A stretch of 64,000 nt of DNA from NCBI GenBank assembly GCA_963920705.1, contig OY987232.1:17769942-17833941 (forward strand), written 5' to 3'. How positions within the stretch are numbered: position 1 is the stretch's first letter; each line of letters begins with the position of its first letter. The DNA is from Odiellus spinosus (taxonomy: Eukaryota > Arthropoda > Arachnida > Opiliones > Phalangiidae). Below are positions 45,759 through 58,544 of this stretch, in pieces. The notes below the pieces were generated by a model. It searched no databases. It had not been told where the DNA came from and was given only the letters and a program-made list of their open reading frames with translations. The position numbers were made by a program, and so were the translations under genes.

Positions 45759-45887
45759 GTTCCAATCCAAGTGGACCATCTCTAAGAGTTCCTAGTCGGT
45801 AACTCTGGTAAATCCTAAATTAATATTTTGGTAAGTGAACAAATTGTTAAAAGAGGTTAAAGTTTAACGATGAGGAAAGGTCATAGT

Positions 45888-45966
45888 GATGGGCTATGAC
45901 CTTTGCTGATAGTATTAAGGTACGGGGCGTTGATTACTTTTATTGAATTAAAGTTATATACTTTTG
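45888..45966 (-). mobile_element. M3 terminal fragment
   Basis: Only the end region: GGGCTATGACCTTTGCTGAT to CTTTTG. Confidence 0.55.
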
Positions 45967-46406
45967 TAATTACTTAAAATGACCTACAAATTTAACAAGA
46001 CGATTTGCTTGGTGAGCTTTAGATACCCGGAAATTCTCTTACCTTGATTGAATTTAATTTTGTTGGGGGGTTTTAATAGTTAATTTAAGTGTTTATTGTT
46101 TAATGAGTTAATATTTTTAGCTTCTCTTTATATATTGTACTTAGCAAATTGTTTGTTTATATTTCGTCACGCGTGATAAGCTTTTTCGAGGACGAATAGC
46201 GTGAAACTAATTATTTAAATTGCAAATACACGGTATAAAATAAGTTTATAGACGTCAGATTAAAAAAACAGAAGCGTATTAATTGAAGGATTAGGTTAAA
46301 TCAAAAGTATATAAAGGGGAGTCACTTTTCCAATTTTTTCCCGCCTTTATTTGTGCGATTTTAGCGGGAAATTCTTTTTCCTCAAAGGTAATGAGCATAT
46401 ACGTAT

Positions 46407-46698
46407 CAAGAAGGATCAGATAAGGAGAGGAAAAGTGGGAACGGCGCGACTCCTACTGCGTCGGCCTAAACTCCCACTCTGGGAGAACGGGGGACAGACG
46501 GGGGTAGAGATGCTTCGTGGTAAATTGTTGTCACGTGGGTAAAATGAATCCTTTATGAGACGCGCTAGCTAGCGACCACGTGACAACAGTTTACCTCGAG
46601 AATTTCCTATCCCCCCTTTCCACCCGAGTGGGAGGTTGGCTCTTCTCTCTCTAACTCAACGAAGCCCCACTTTTCCTCTCCTTATCTGATCCTTCTTG
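46407..46698 (+). mobile_element. Palindromic element M4, copy 2
   Basis: Inverse of 30822-31111 with few changes, including the paired CACGTG boxes. Flanks share ACGTA. Confidence 0.75.
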
Positions 46699-46710
46699 AC
46701 GTAGTTATAT

Positions 46711-46925
46711 CAAAAGTCTATCAGTTTGTTCCATAAAAGTAGACAACGCCAAGTTAGATTAAAAGGACCAGTTTTATTTCATAGTCAATCACTTAAAAAA
46801 ACGACAAAAAGTCATCACCCCTGCCTGGCTCCAGTGATTTGGACTCTTCCTCGATATTTTGAGTCCGGAGAGAGAGACGGAATTAAGGCGGGCCGCGCTT
46901 GGCTATATTGTGTTCCCTCTCAGTC
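46711..46925 (+). mobile_element. M3 fragment
   Basis: Left end CAAAAGTCTATCAG and part of the body; truncated on the right at GTTCCCTCTC. Confidence 0.6.
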
Positions 46926-47152
46926 GTTTTATAAACTTGAAGGATATTTTATGTTATTATATATACAATTATGGTACTGCATTTTTTTTTTGATATCATC
47001 ATTATTATATAGAAAATGATGTGTATACCCATTCAAAATTGATCATTAACATAAATCGATGATAAACCATGACCTAAACCGTTGCTAGAATTTTCTTCAT
47101 AATATATAATAATTGATATGGTTCACAGCGCCCAAATTACTTTTATAAATAT

Positions 47153-47489
47153 CAGAAGCCGATGAAACCCTCCTTTGAAGTCTACTACTCTATGTTCCAT
47201 ATAGCGCTCCTCTCTGTATGGGTAAAATTCCCAATTTTACGAGATCGGAGGGGTCCTACTTCATACCCCCCTGTCTACGGAAAATTGGAAATTCTCTCTC
47301 TCCACAAACGACGACGTTTTTTTGACGAACTCCGAGGCTGCTAGAGATATTCGCTCGACGAACTCCCGCTCCGAAAATATCTACCGTTAGGAGGCGTACG
47401 AATCGCGCTTTTTGAAAATAACCCATACAGAGAGGGGTAGACAAGACCCGGGAGTAATAGACTTCAAAGGAGGGTTTCATCGGCTTCTG
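47153..47489 (+). mobile_element. M1 MITE, copy 12 (orientation A)
   Basis: Full length. Flanks (TAAATAT and ATAAAAG) show no clear duplication. Confidence 0.87.
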
Positions 47490-47983
47490 ATAAAAGTAAA
47501 TATAAAATCGGACCAATCATATTAATTAACGAAGAATGAAGACTGATGACGTCATTGAAAGATAAAACTTAGAACAAATTAAAATGTTGTGGGTTCAAAT
47601 CCCGACCATGACCCCTAGATCTTTTTCACGCAAGAGTAAATTTATATAATTTTTATTTTTACGATTACGACTGACTTTTTTTGGATGCACATTTTTCATT
47701 ATGAGACCTTGAAAAACCTTAAACTTGAGAGTATAAGGTATTAACTAAATCTATCCCGCGTCAGCGTGGAGTATTTATTGTGGATTTGTTGGTCCTCCCG
47801 CTAGCAGAACAAGCTTGTTAAAGTCTAAATGTTAGCTATTAAATAAAGCTATTTCTGAAACCGACTGGAAATTATTTTCAAATCCAACTTTCATTCGAAA
47901 AAAAAAAAAAAAACGTAAAGATTGAAATATTTAAATTTTTTAGATTGTTTGTTTGTATCTACAGTTTAAATTGTAGCTACAGT

Positions 47984-48320
47984 CAGAAGCCGATGAAACC
48001 CTCCTTTGAAGTCTATTACTCCCTGGTCTTGTCTACCCCTCTCTGTATGGGTTATTCTCAAAAGGCGCGATTCGTACGCCTCCTAACGGTAGATATTTTC
48101 GGAGCGAGAGCTCGTCGAGCGAATATCTCTAGCAGCCTTGGAGTTCGTCCAAAAAACGTCGTCGTTTGTGGAGAGAGAGAATTTCCAATTTTCCGTAGAC
48201 AGGGGGGATGAAGTAGGACCCCTTCTAACTCGTAAAATTGGGAATTTTACCCATACAGAGAGGAGCGCTATATGGAACATTGGAGTAGTAGACTTCAAAG
48301 GAGGGTTTCATCGGCTTCTG
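47984..48320 (-). mobile_element. M1 MITE, copy 13 (orientation B)
   Basis: Perfect 7-bp duplication CTACAGT. Confidence 0.9.
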
Positions 48321-48550
48321 CTACAGTTTCGATATCTCGCTTCGATATCTCTAATCTTGAAAGATCCCAAACTTGTATGTGGGCTTTAATTATCGTTAGT
48401 TATCACGCGTGGCGGTTACGGTTTTGGGACGTAAGCTTACTTTTATTATTTTAAAGTTTTTATTTTTCTAAATTTTATTTAAACTATTCGAGATTTTTTT
48501 GTCCAATTAAGAGGCGCGAATTGGTAATTTTACATATAATTCCCTTGACA

Positions 48551-48558
48551 TATATTTA
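48551..48558 (+). promoter_or_regulatory. Possible TATA box of the NRF-6-like gene
   Basis: TATATTTA 94 bp before the start codon, in GACATATATTTAAGGG. A start of transcription near 48582 would give a 5'UTR of about 60 nt. Confidence 0.35.
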
Positions 48559-48644
48559 AGGGTTTGGTCTTTTTGGTATTTGAACTCCGTTGAGCTCACA
48601 AGTTGGACTGATTTTCTCTGAATAGTTAAGTTTAACTTTGCACG

Positions 48645-51600
48645 ATGATCACGCGTCTGTTATTTGGTCTCTGTTGTTTCGTGTGTCACGGAATATGTTT
48701 ACTAAGAAACCCACACGAACTTGGTGTAGCCCCGACAGAAGAAATTGCGTTTAATCAGTTATTAGCTTTCGAATCAGTCGTTAAGGAAAATGTTAATATA
48801 ATGTTAGCTAGCGCAATGCCATATTTAAGAACCTACGTTGCTGGAGCCGATATCAACGATAATTGTTCTAAAGCTATGAGGATGTTTATAAGAGATTTAA
48901 AGGAGCTTAAACTGTGGACAATTCAAAGTAAGATGGTGCTCTTGGAAATTCCCAATTTTTATTTATCATATTTTATCAGAAGCCGATGAAACCCTCCTTT
49001 GAAGTCTACTAGTCTAATGTTCCATATAGCGCTCCTCTCTGTATGGGTAAAATTCACAATTTTACGAGATCGGTGGGGTCCTACTTCATACCCCCCTGTC
49101 TACGGAAAATTGGAAATTCTCTCTCTCCACAAACCGACGACGTTTTTTTGACGAACTCCGAGGCTGCTAGAGATATTCGCTCGACGAACTCCCGCTCCGA
49201 AAATATCTACCGTTAGGAGGCGTACGAATCGCGCTTTTTTTTAAACTAACCCATACAGAGAGGGGTAGACAAGACCCGGGAGTAATAGACTTCAAAGGAG
49301 GGTCTCATCGGCTTCTGGTTGTATTTAAAACCAGTTAAAATGTGTCAGTGCAAATTTAACTTAAAAATATTTAACCATATTAACGATAATTTTCATACGA
49401 AACGTTAACTTTATGGATTAAGTACTTCAACGAAAAAGACCGCGTTAAAGCGACTTTATCACTGGCGCGAGAATCAAGTGTATGCTCTACAGTAGTTAAA
49501 TCAGACGATCATAGTGATGACGTAGATTGCGGGGAATTTTTTTCAGCAGTCTTTTCGAAAAGGCAACTTAATGTAGATTTAAGTTAATTAAAACTCCATG
49601 ACACCCTAACTTTAATTAAATTTGTAGAATACATTATGGTCTAAGGTTCCATAGTGATGACGTAGATTGCGGGGAATATTTTTCAGCAGTCTTTTCGAAA
49701 AGGCAACTTAATGTAGATTTAAGTTAATTAAAACCCTATGACACCCTAACTTTAATTACATTTGTAGAATACATTATGGTCTAAGGTTCCATAGTGATGA
49801 CGTAGATTGCGGGGAATTTTAATTTTAAAAATTTCGAAAATGGGCGATTATAAAATATGTATTTTTACTGTCGCTGTAATTTTATTCTATGACATATGTA
49901 TATATATTTTGAATCCTTTTTTAACGATCAACCCGAAAATATGACTCAAATTTAATTTAGAGCTCATGAACAATCTGTAACAGCCTCACTTTAATGAACC
50001 TACCAAAACTTTCCCTTTTCTTCGATATAGTTTTTTTAAAGCCTATATAAATATATTCACGAAATCAATCGTATTCTCTCTTACTATTATTATTATTAAA
50101 TTGAACGCTAATGTCACGCGTCTATGGGTTTAACGGTCCATTTATAAAGAAAACCACGAAGGTAGAAAGAGCCTTGAGTAAAATTATAGATGTCATTATG
50201 ATAAGTTTAAACAAACTGATCTAGATAGATAAATAAAATGAAGCAGAACTGATTGATTATTCTCAAATAGCTTGTTTACAACAATGCCAAGTCGAAAGAA
50301 GGTTAAAGGGGTAGTAAAAACTTTTATAATTCATGAAACAAATACAAGATGGCGTGGAAACTCTTAAGGGAGCTTACATTTAGAGTTCCGCCCCCAACCC
50401 GCCATTTTTGTCACCATGAGACGAGCTGAAAGTCGTTTTAGTAGATATTTAGTAGAGCCACTGTGGTGGAAAGATTCAACGCTGGAGATATTTCATACTG
50501 GTCCGTCGTGCGACTCCATCACTCCCCTGGAAGCCTCTAGTATAACACAAACCATATAGTTGCCAAAACTCTATCTATAGTAGTTTTAATCCTAACAGTA
50601 TCAGAAGTAGATGAAACCCTCCTTTGAAGTCTACTACTCTAATGTTCCATATAGCGCTCCTCTCTGTACGGGTAAAATTCACAATTTTACGAGATCGGAG
50701 GGGTCCTACTTCATACCCCCTCTCTACGGAAAATTGGAAATTCTCTCTCTCCACAAACGACGACGTTTTTCTGACGAACTCCAAGGCTGCTAGAGATATT
50801 CGCTGGACGAACTCCCGCTCCGAAAATATCTACCGTTAGGAGGCGTACGAATCGCGCTTTTTTGAAACTAACCCATACAGAGAGGGGTAGACAAGACCAG
50901 GGAGTAATAGACTTCAAAGGAGGGTTTCATCGGCTTCTGACAGTATTAATAGTACCTATTGCGTCGAAAAAACACTTCCCAAGTGCAAGGTTACCAAACT
51001 TTTAATTTAAGGCGCCGCAAAAAGTCTATTTTGACTTCGATTTCCCAAAGCCGCGAGTTTCTAACGGTGGCGACATCTCTAATTAACTTTCCACTTAACC
51101 CACCCAAAATGTTAATTATTCCAATTATACAATATCTCAATTAGTATATCATTTTATAATTAAAATACATTTTCAGTGTTGGATTCCACCGCCAAACCAG
51201 AATCAGGGATATTACGTGGCACTATGGGTCATTTAGGCGACTATCAACAATGTCTTGATGTGAACGGACCACGGATTGACTTGTTAGATTTTAACGAGCG
51301 AATACGTGGCAAATACTGTCTTCTAGATTTGAAACTACCATTACCACCTAAGCCTAAACATGTTCGACTCTTTGAGCCTGTCTTCAGTGTACTCAATACT
51401 AGCTTCAAATCAGAGGTAACAGGGTTTTAGAAAAGAATTTATGGCCTAGTAACAGAAGCCGATGAAACCCTCCTTTGAAGTCTACTACTCTAATGTTCCA
51501 TACAGCGTTCCTCTCTGTATGGGTAAAATTCCCAATTTTACGAGATCGGAGGGGTCCTACTTCATCCCCCCTGTCTACGGAATATTGGAAATTCTCTCTC

Positions 51601-54600
51601 TCCACAAACGACGACGTTTTTTTGGACGAACTCCAAGGCTGCTAGAGATATTCGCTGGACGAACTCCCGCTCCGAAAATATCTACCGTTAGGAGGCGTAC
51701 GAATCGCGCTTTTTGAAACTAACCCATACAGAGAGGGGTAGACAAGACCCGGGAGTAATAGACTTCAAAGGAGGGTTTCATCGGCTTCTGCTAGTAATGA
51801 TACGAAAAAACTGATTTGAATTTTAATTAATTAATTTAGACTTTAAATATGTTTGAGAAAAGATTATTATTTTTGAACTACTACACATCATTCAGATGGG
51901 CTATTTGTCTACCGTCTCAATGCTCAAATGACGACATAAACACTGTTTTAAGTCGAGGTACGAGTTTCTTGAAGGTTGAACGAAGTAATTAACCATAAAT
52001 AAAACTTAATTGATGAAGACATCAAAAAGATTTTGTGTCTGCTGACAGACTTTTTTAGCATAAGTCATTTGTTACATTACTTCATGATACCTTTAAGTAA
52101 TTAATACAATTAAAATTAATAATTGTATCATAATTTTTGCAGGTACAAAAGCTCTAGGTTTAAATGCCCAATTATTTTCTTGCGAAGTTAAAGAAGATAA
52201 AAAAGTGGATAATCTGCAATTGTCAATCTTGTAAGATTAACCAGAAGCCGACGAAACCCTCCTTTGAAGTCTATTACTCCCGGGTCTTGTCTACCCCTCT
52301 CTGTATGGGTTAGTTTCAAAAAGCGCGATTCGTACGCCTCCTAACGGTAGATATTTTCGGAGCGGGAGTTCGTCGAGCGAATATCTCTAGCAGCTTTGGC
52401 GTTCGTCAAAAAAACGTCGTCGTTTGTGGAGAGAGAGAATTTCCAATTTTCCGTAGACAGGGGGGTATGAAGTAGGACCCCTTCTAACTCGTAAAATTGG
52501 GAATTTTACCCATACAGTGAGGAGCGCTATATGGAACATTAGAGTAGTAGACTTCAAAGGAGGGTTTCATCGGCTTCTGGATTAACTTAACTACAGAATT
52601 ATCAAGAGATTAACCAATTAACATATTTATAGCGTTATACTTGGGTTTTTCTTGTTATTTAATCTTCTGGGAACATGTTTGGAGTCTTTCGTGCATTTTG
52701 ATGAATCTAACTCCAACACTTACATTGGTAATTATTATAATTCAGAGCTCTAATTATAAAATAAATTATTGTAATGTTTCTTAATATTTTCAGATATATT
52801 TAGAAAAGTCATTACTGCCTTTTCAATTCGACGTAATTTTGTTCAAGGATTTGAAATGAAAATCACTAGAAGTGCCAACCTTGATTTTATTTACGGTTTG
52901 CGGTACTTGTCGATGTGGTGGGTGTTTTTGGTGCATTCTTATGTACTTGTGGAAAAACACGCTCTAAGTATGAACATATTTAACTTAATTTAAACTCAAT
53001 TTAACGCTGTTAGATAATTATTTACTTTAACAATACAGAAAATATCCATAACATTGAAGAACACAGATCAAGTGTGCCCTTCTTAATGGTGGAAAATGGA
53101 TATCTTGCTGTCGAAACTTTTTTGTTCATCGCGTATGTAATGCTACATCATACCAGAAGCCGATGAAACCCTCCTTTGAAGTCTATTACTCCCGGGTCTT
53201 GTCTACCCCTCTCTGTATGGGTTATTCTGAAAAGGCGCGATTCGTACGCCTCCTAACGGTAAATGTTTTCGGAGCGGGAGTTCGTCGAGCGAATATCTCT
53301 AGCAACCTTGAAGTTCGTCAACCAAACGTCGTCGTTTGTGGAGAGAGAGAATTTCCAATTTTCCGTAGACACGGGGGGTATGAAGTAGGACCCCTCCGAT
53401 CTCGTAAAATTGTGAATTTTACCCATACAGAGAGGAGCGCTATATGGAACATTGGAGTAGTAGACTTCAAAGGAGGGTTTCATCGCCTTCTGATCATACT
53501 CCTAGGGTGCGTTCAGTAACTACGAATCGGTTATTTCGACTATCAGGTTCTGAGGTCACAATGCTCATTGGATGGAAATCAAAACAACCTGCAGATGAGG
53601 TTTATTTTTGATGGATATCCAATGATCATTGACTTCGTGACGCATCATTTTGTCATTGGTGCAGAAAGTTTCGCGCCTTTAAGTATTAAAACATAGTACA
53701 ATAACTTCTGAAGCTCTGACGTCAGCAGCTCACCTATAACCTTTGCAAAACATAGAGGTTTCTTCTGAAAAGTCTTACTGAACGTAGTCCTAGCATATAA
53801 TAGATGTCTGGTTAATATCATTCATTATTTCAGGGCAGTTTTATTGTCATACAAAGCCATGAAGGATAATCTCAACTCTAAGCATTACAAGCCAATACAG
53901 GCTTTCATTTGCAGAGTTTGGAGGTAGGAAAGATATTATACAAGTTAGAAACATTTACAAACAAATTTAACACTTACCCCGAAAATAGGCTTAGCAAGAT
54001 TCATGGAGATCCTGAATTTCTTCGCATTGATTGGTCAGCGACCAATCGAATGTTGTTGAAAGTCTCACCTTAAGATCTCGCCTAAACGATATGCCTTTGT
54101 TCATTGGTTGCTGACTCTTCAATGCGAAGAAATACAAGATCTCCATGAATCAACCTAAGCCTATTTTGATGGTAAATTTTAAATTTATTTCTAGTTTAAT
54201 ATTTGTTTGTAAATTATTTTACTGGTGGATTAGGCCTATTTAAATTAATTAGGCCTTTAATTAATATATTCTCTTTATTAGGCTTTTGCCATCGATTTTG
54301 CTAACTTTAGGTATTGCAATGATTTTCCCTTTGTTTTCATCGGGACCTTTATGGAAAACATACTCGGAAACTATTTATAAAAATTGCCGAGCAAGTTGGT
54401 GGGCAAATGCTTTATTTATTAACAATTTCATGCAATTTAGAGATATTGTGAGTATTTAATTTTCATTGTATCAGAAGCCGATGAAACCCTCCTTTGAAGT
54501 GTATTACTCCCTGGTCTTGTCTACCCCTCTCTGTATGGGTTAGTTTCAAAAAGCGCGATTCGTACGCCTCCTAACGGTAGATATTTTCGGAACGAGAGTT

Positions 54601-57600
54601 CGTCCACCGAATATCTCTAGCAGCCTCGGAGTTCGTCAAAAAAACGTCGTCGTTTGTGGAGAGAGAGAATTTCCAATTTTCCGTAGACAGGGGGGTATGA
54701 AGTAGGACCCCTCCGATCTCGTAAAATTGGGAATTTTACCCATACAGAGAGGAGCGCTATATCGAACATTAGAGTAGTAGACTTCAAAGGAGGGTTTCAT
54801 TTACTTCTGAACATGGTCATCTATGCAATATTAATTTATATTTTTCAGTGCATTATTACAACTTGGTATTTGCCAGTTGATGTACAATGCTATCTTTTAG
54901 GGATAATTTATATTATTTGTTACATCAAGTAAGAAACTTAAATAATCTTCTATTGAACCATTTTAACCAGGTTTTTTTGTGTGTAGGAAACCCATGTTGG
55001 GAAAAATATTTATTTTACTGCTTCTAATGAGTTCTATTTTGTCATCGGGCATCTTGACATTCATTAATGATTACGCGCCTGTCAACATACATGGGAATCT
55101 GGTCTGGTCCGACGGCATGTGAGAAATAAAATATTCGTACTCATTTAGTGAAATTAGCCAAGGCTTAGCGATTACGTTCAATATTCTAATGTTTAAATAG
55201 TCCTGGTCGATTTCCAAAACCGGAAGTCTAGAGAACCTCGCGAAAATTTTGACGGGGAAAACTTTTTGTCACGTGATCGTCCGCCATCTTTTTGTAGTGT
55301 GAAAATAGCTACAGACTAACCAACGCCTCCTATACTTTATCATATAGGAAGCGTTGGACTAACATCTTGAATTTGGTTTGTGGGAAATAAAATTAGAAAT
55401 AGTCTGGCAGCCTGTTACTACAAAAAGATGGCGGCGCGGCTATGAGACAATGGCCCATTTCCGGCAAATCGACCAGGACTATGCGAAAGACGTAGCCTTT
55501 TATGAAAATCAGTGGCATCTGGTGTTTTTTTTACCGTACTAAATAACCCTTTACTACCGCCCTAGGCGAGGTTGTCACTATTTGAATTTAAATACCAGAG
55601 CAAACGCAATTTTTTGAAAGAAAAAATTTCACTAAAATAGCGCGAAATCTTACTCATATTTGAGTTTTTACTCATTCATTCATTCATTCATTACTTAGAG
55701 TTGGCAATGAGTTTATGACTCACATGTATTCTTCGCCTCATGTACACATTGCGGTTTACGCCATTGGTCTATTCACTGGCACCATAATGGCTACGAAAAA
55801 AATTGAATTTTGCACGGTAAGTATTAATATTTTTAAATTATCAAGCTTAAACTTAAGCAAATGATTTCCCCCTAGTAACCTTAATATCAATTTTTAGTCA
55901 CAACCTCGTAACAAGGGGGTGGATTAAGCTCTTATATTGTCCATGCAGTAGTAGTAGTAGTAGTCTTATATGTTAAAAGTAAAAAAAATAAACTGTCACA
56001 ACTATTTCTTCTACAATCATAAAAACTAGAAAAAAAATGGTCTAAATCTTACAAAATCTTTTCTAAAAACTTAAGTCTTACATATCGGTTTTATATTTTA
56101 TATTATAATTTAAACAGGGGATGCTTTGGATTGGCTGGTTATCGTCTATCATAATAGCCCTTACAGTAACGACTGTACCATATCCGTGGCAAAGTGGAAA
56201 TCTATACTCAACAACAGAATCGGCAGTCTACGCCGCTCTTTATCGAACTGGATGGGCTTTGTCTCTAGCTTGGTTAACCCTAGCTTGTTTTTTTGGCAAT
56301 GGAGGTAATTTTTAATTGATATATAAATTAACCTCACCTTCTAAGTAAAGCTCGGAATGCGAATAACTTTAATTGAATAAGACCATCATGAATTTCAATC
56401 GGATATTAAAATATCCATTTCTTATTCGAGTGTTAACGGATACCCGAATGTAACGGCAAACTAACGCAATTCCTACTCATTGTTAAAATGGGAAATTGAT
56501 ACGAGTTATAAAGTTATTCATTCGCCGATAACGAACAATTTGAAACCAAAGAGTTTCTTCGTCTATTTTAACCCAAAATTGAGATCTGGAAGCTAGAACT
56601 GTTCCTTTCGATTTAGATGAACAAAATGGAATTATTATATTTCATTCTATATTAGAGATTTCGAGAAACGTCGTATTTTTATCTCGGCCCGTTATCCGTT
56701 CGAATAAACGCGTAACTTGTTTATTAATCCATGCAGGATGGCAGAGATTATTACTAATTCAAAGTTCTATTTTCTTACACAGGTATTATCAACTACATTT
56801 TATCATTTTCAATTTTTAAACCATTGGGTCAAATCACGTTTATGGCGTATCTTCTTCATTACTTCGTAATTTACTTTTATCTTGGTTCGACTGTGATACC
56901 AGTCGCATACAATCACGTTTCGATGGTGAGTTCAAAGGTTATTTTGTCAGTTACCCCAAGAGCCGAAGGGAGAGTTTCAAAATGATCCCTATACTAGTTC
57001 TGGATTAAGTACTTTTACGAAAAAGACCGCGCGAAAGTGACCTTATCACTGAAATCAGACGACTATAGTGATGACGTAGATTGCGGGGAAAATAAAATAT
57101 GTATTTTTACATATTTTTTTCAGTAGTCTTTTCGAAAAGGCTATTTAATTTAGATTTAAGTTAATTAAAACCCTATGACACCCTAACTTTAATTACATTT
57201 GTAGAATACATTATGGTCTAAGGTTCCATAGTGATGACGTAGATTGCGGGGAAATTAAAATATGTATTTTTACATATTTTTTTCAGCAGTCTTTTCGAAA
57301 AGGCTACTTAATTTAGATTTAAGTTAATTAAAACCCTATGACACCCTAACTTTAATTACATTTGTAGAATACATTATGATCTAAGGTTCCATAGTGATGA
57401 CGTAGATTGCGGGGAATTATTTTAAAAATTTCCGAAAATGGGCGATTATAAAATATGTATTTTTACTGTCACTGTAATTTTGTTCTATGACATATGTATA
57501 TATATTTTTAATCGTTTTTTAACGATCTTTACGAAAATATGACTCAATTTCCATTTAGAGTTCATGAAAATTTCATACAGTAAAGGAATTTGCATTTTCT

Positions 57601-57854
57601 TTTATTATCAAATGCAGGTGTATTATTTCTTTGGTCTGGCGAGTATTTCACACATAGTTGGATTTATTGGTCACTTATTTGTGGAAGCACCAATGTCACA
57701 AATAGGAAGGATTATACTAGATCTGTGTGACAGAATTTGGAATGAAAAAGCGGTTACACAAACGGTAGAAAATGGAACCAATCAGTTGAATCGAGTCGTC
57801 AAAACTGTGGCTGGAAATATACATTTTGATACGCGCGAAAATAACAAAATTTAG
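48645..57854 (+). CDS. NRF-6-like multipass membrane acyltransferase
   Basis: Fifteen exons: 48645-48927, 51177-51415, 51840-51957, 52143-52230, 52633-52727, 52794-52967, 53039-53132, 53834-53923, 54282-54447, 54849-54928, 54987-55118, 55699-55816, 56118-56304, 56783-56925 and 57618-57854. All junctions are GT-AG and in frame; 2244 nt, 747 residues, usual for the family. Order: signal peptide (1-19); secreted NRF domain (about 30-240) with TIQMLDSTAKP, GHLGDYQQCLDV and WAICLPSQCS; a membrane helix (LGFFLLFNLLGT); then the acyltransferase-3 domain. Its first helix has LRYLSMWWVFLVHSY with His322 at the conserved His position, followed by about ten more hydrophobic segments. C. elegans NRF-6 and NDG-4 act in drug response and yolk or lipid transport; the substrate is unknown. 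Every inserted repeat lies in an intron, so the gene looks intact. It converges with the Amt gene. Confidence 0.92.
48977..49317 (+). mobile_element. M1 MITE, copy 14 (orientation A), intron 1
   Basis: Flanks ATTTTAT/GTTGTAT (five of seven). It starts 50 bp after the exon 1 donor. Confidence 0.88.
49415..49970 (+). repeat. M5 repeat with 140-bp tandem unit, copy 1
   Basis: The unit beginning CATAGTGATGACGTAGATTG recurs at 49510, 49650 and 49790 (140-bp steps). It is framed by GGATTAAGTACTTC on the left and ATATGACTCAAA on the right. The same composite lies at 57002. Both copies are in introns of the same gene (1 and 14). Confidence 0.8.
50602..50939 (+). mobile_element. M1 MITE, copy 15 (orientation A), intron 1
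   Basis: Perfect 7-bp duplication ACAGTAT. Left end of the TAGATG type. Confidence 0.9.
51453..51790 (+). mobile_element. M1 MITE, copy 16 (orientation A), intron 2
   Basis: Perfect 7-bp duplication CTAGTAA. Without it intron 2 would be about 79 bp. Confidence 0.92.
52242..52579 (-). mobile_element. M1 MITE, copy 17 (orientation B), intron 4
   Basis: Perfect 7-bp duplication GATTAAC. It starts 11 bp inside the donor. Without it the intron would be about 57 bp. Confidence 0.92.
53154..53492 (-). mobile_element. M1 MITE, copy 18 (orientation B), intron 7
   Basis: Perfect 7-bp duplication ATCATAC. It starts 21 bp inside the donor. Confidence 0.92.
53950..54243. mobile_element. Palindromic element M8, intron 8
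   Basis: Arms AAAATAGGCTTAGCAAGATTCATGG and its inverse in part, with the right end GGTGGATTAGGCCTATTTAAA. It stops about 38 bp before exon 9. Confidence 0.65.
54472..54809 (-). mobile_element. M1 MITE, copy 19 (orientation B), intron 9
   Basis: No clear duplication (ATTGTAT, AACATGG). Right end of the ACTTCTG type with CATTTA. Without it the intron would be about 63 bp. Confidence 0.88.
55198..55481 (-). mobile_element. M9 MITE, copy 2, intron 11
   Basis: Inverse of the copy at 38138 with few differences. TA at both ends. Confidence 0.72.
56349..56765 (-). mobile_element. M7 interspersed repeat, copy 2, intron 13
   Basis: Inverse of 34213-34634. It ends about 18 bp before exon 14. Confidence 0.65.
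57002..57568 (+). repeat. M5 repeat, copy 2, intron 14
   Basis: Same framing sequences as copy 1. Its tandem units carry an extra AAAATATGTATTTTTACATA block, so they are longer than those of copy 1. Confidence 0.78.
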
Positions 57855-57867
57855 ACAGCAACAAGGG

Positions 57868-58035
57868 GTGTTTTTATGAATATTATGACATAGCCCATCC
57901 CTTATAAATAAGACAAAAAAGTCATCACCCCTGTCTGGCTAGAGTCATTTGGACTCTTCCTCGATTTTTTAAGGCTAGAGTGTCTCGAACCAGAATGTGC
58001 CGGTAAATTTATTTGTACCTTTGATGAGAGTATTC
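57868..58035 (+). mobile_element. M3 fragment downstream of the NRF-6-like gene
   Basis: Body sequence GTCATCACCCCTGTCTGGCT and a degraded right part (TTTGATGAGAGTATTCAA). It lies 14 bp after the stop codon. Non-repeat sequence with AATAAATAAG at 58127 follows, which could serve as a polyadenylation signal. Confidence 0.55.
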
Positions 58036-58196
58036 AATTACTATTGTTTAATTAATTATATTATAGATAGTTTTACTAAGTTACATTGAATATTATAATA
58101 TTTAAACTTCATGTATTATCATAAGTTAATAAATAAGATAAAAGTAACACAATTGTGTTATCAAATTTTAATTTTAAGCCAAAATTTGGTTGAAAC

Positions 58197-58533
58197 CAGA
58201 AGCCGATGAAACCCTCCTCTGAAGTTTATTACTCCCGGGTCTTGTCTACCCCTCTCTGTAAGGGTTAGTTTCAAAAATCGCGATTCGTACGCCTCCTAAC
58301 GGTAGATATTTTCGGAGCGGGAGTTCGTCCAGCGAATATCTCTAGCAGCCTCGGAGTTCGTCAAAAAACGTCGTCGTTTGTGGAGAGAGAGAATTTCCAA
58401 TTTTCCGTAGACAGGGGGGTATGAAGTAGGACCCCTCCGATCTCGTAAAATTGGGAATTTTACCCATACAGAGAGGAGCGTTATATCGAATATTAGAGTA
58501 GTAGAGTTCAAAGGAGGGTTTCATCTACTTCTG
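58197..58533 (-). mobile_element. M1 MITE, copy 20 (orientation B)
   Basis: Between the convergent genes, ending 11 bp from the stop codon of the Amt gene, so it probably forms that gene's 3'UTR. No clear 7-bp duplication (TTGAAAC, GTAGTAG). Confidence 0.88.
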
Positions 58534-58544
58534 GTAGTAGTAAT

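Larger units (their letters stand above)
42348..48644. other. Intergenic, mostly repeats
   Basis: No gene supported. M1, M2, M3, M4 and FB copies are listed separately. Unassigned stretches are 42760-43270, 44140-44660, 45245-45420 (with AATAAAGC at 45321), 45967-46400, 46930-47150 and 47490-47980 (with AATAAAGC at 47841). Confidence 0.45.

Noticed and set aside
47585-47630. tRNA-like sequence GGGTTCAAATCCCGACC
   Set aside because: It resembles a T-arm/B-box, but the stem pairs poorly and no acceptor, D or anticodon arms can be folded around it.
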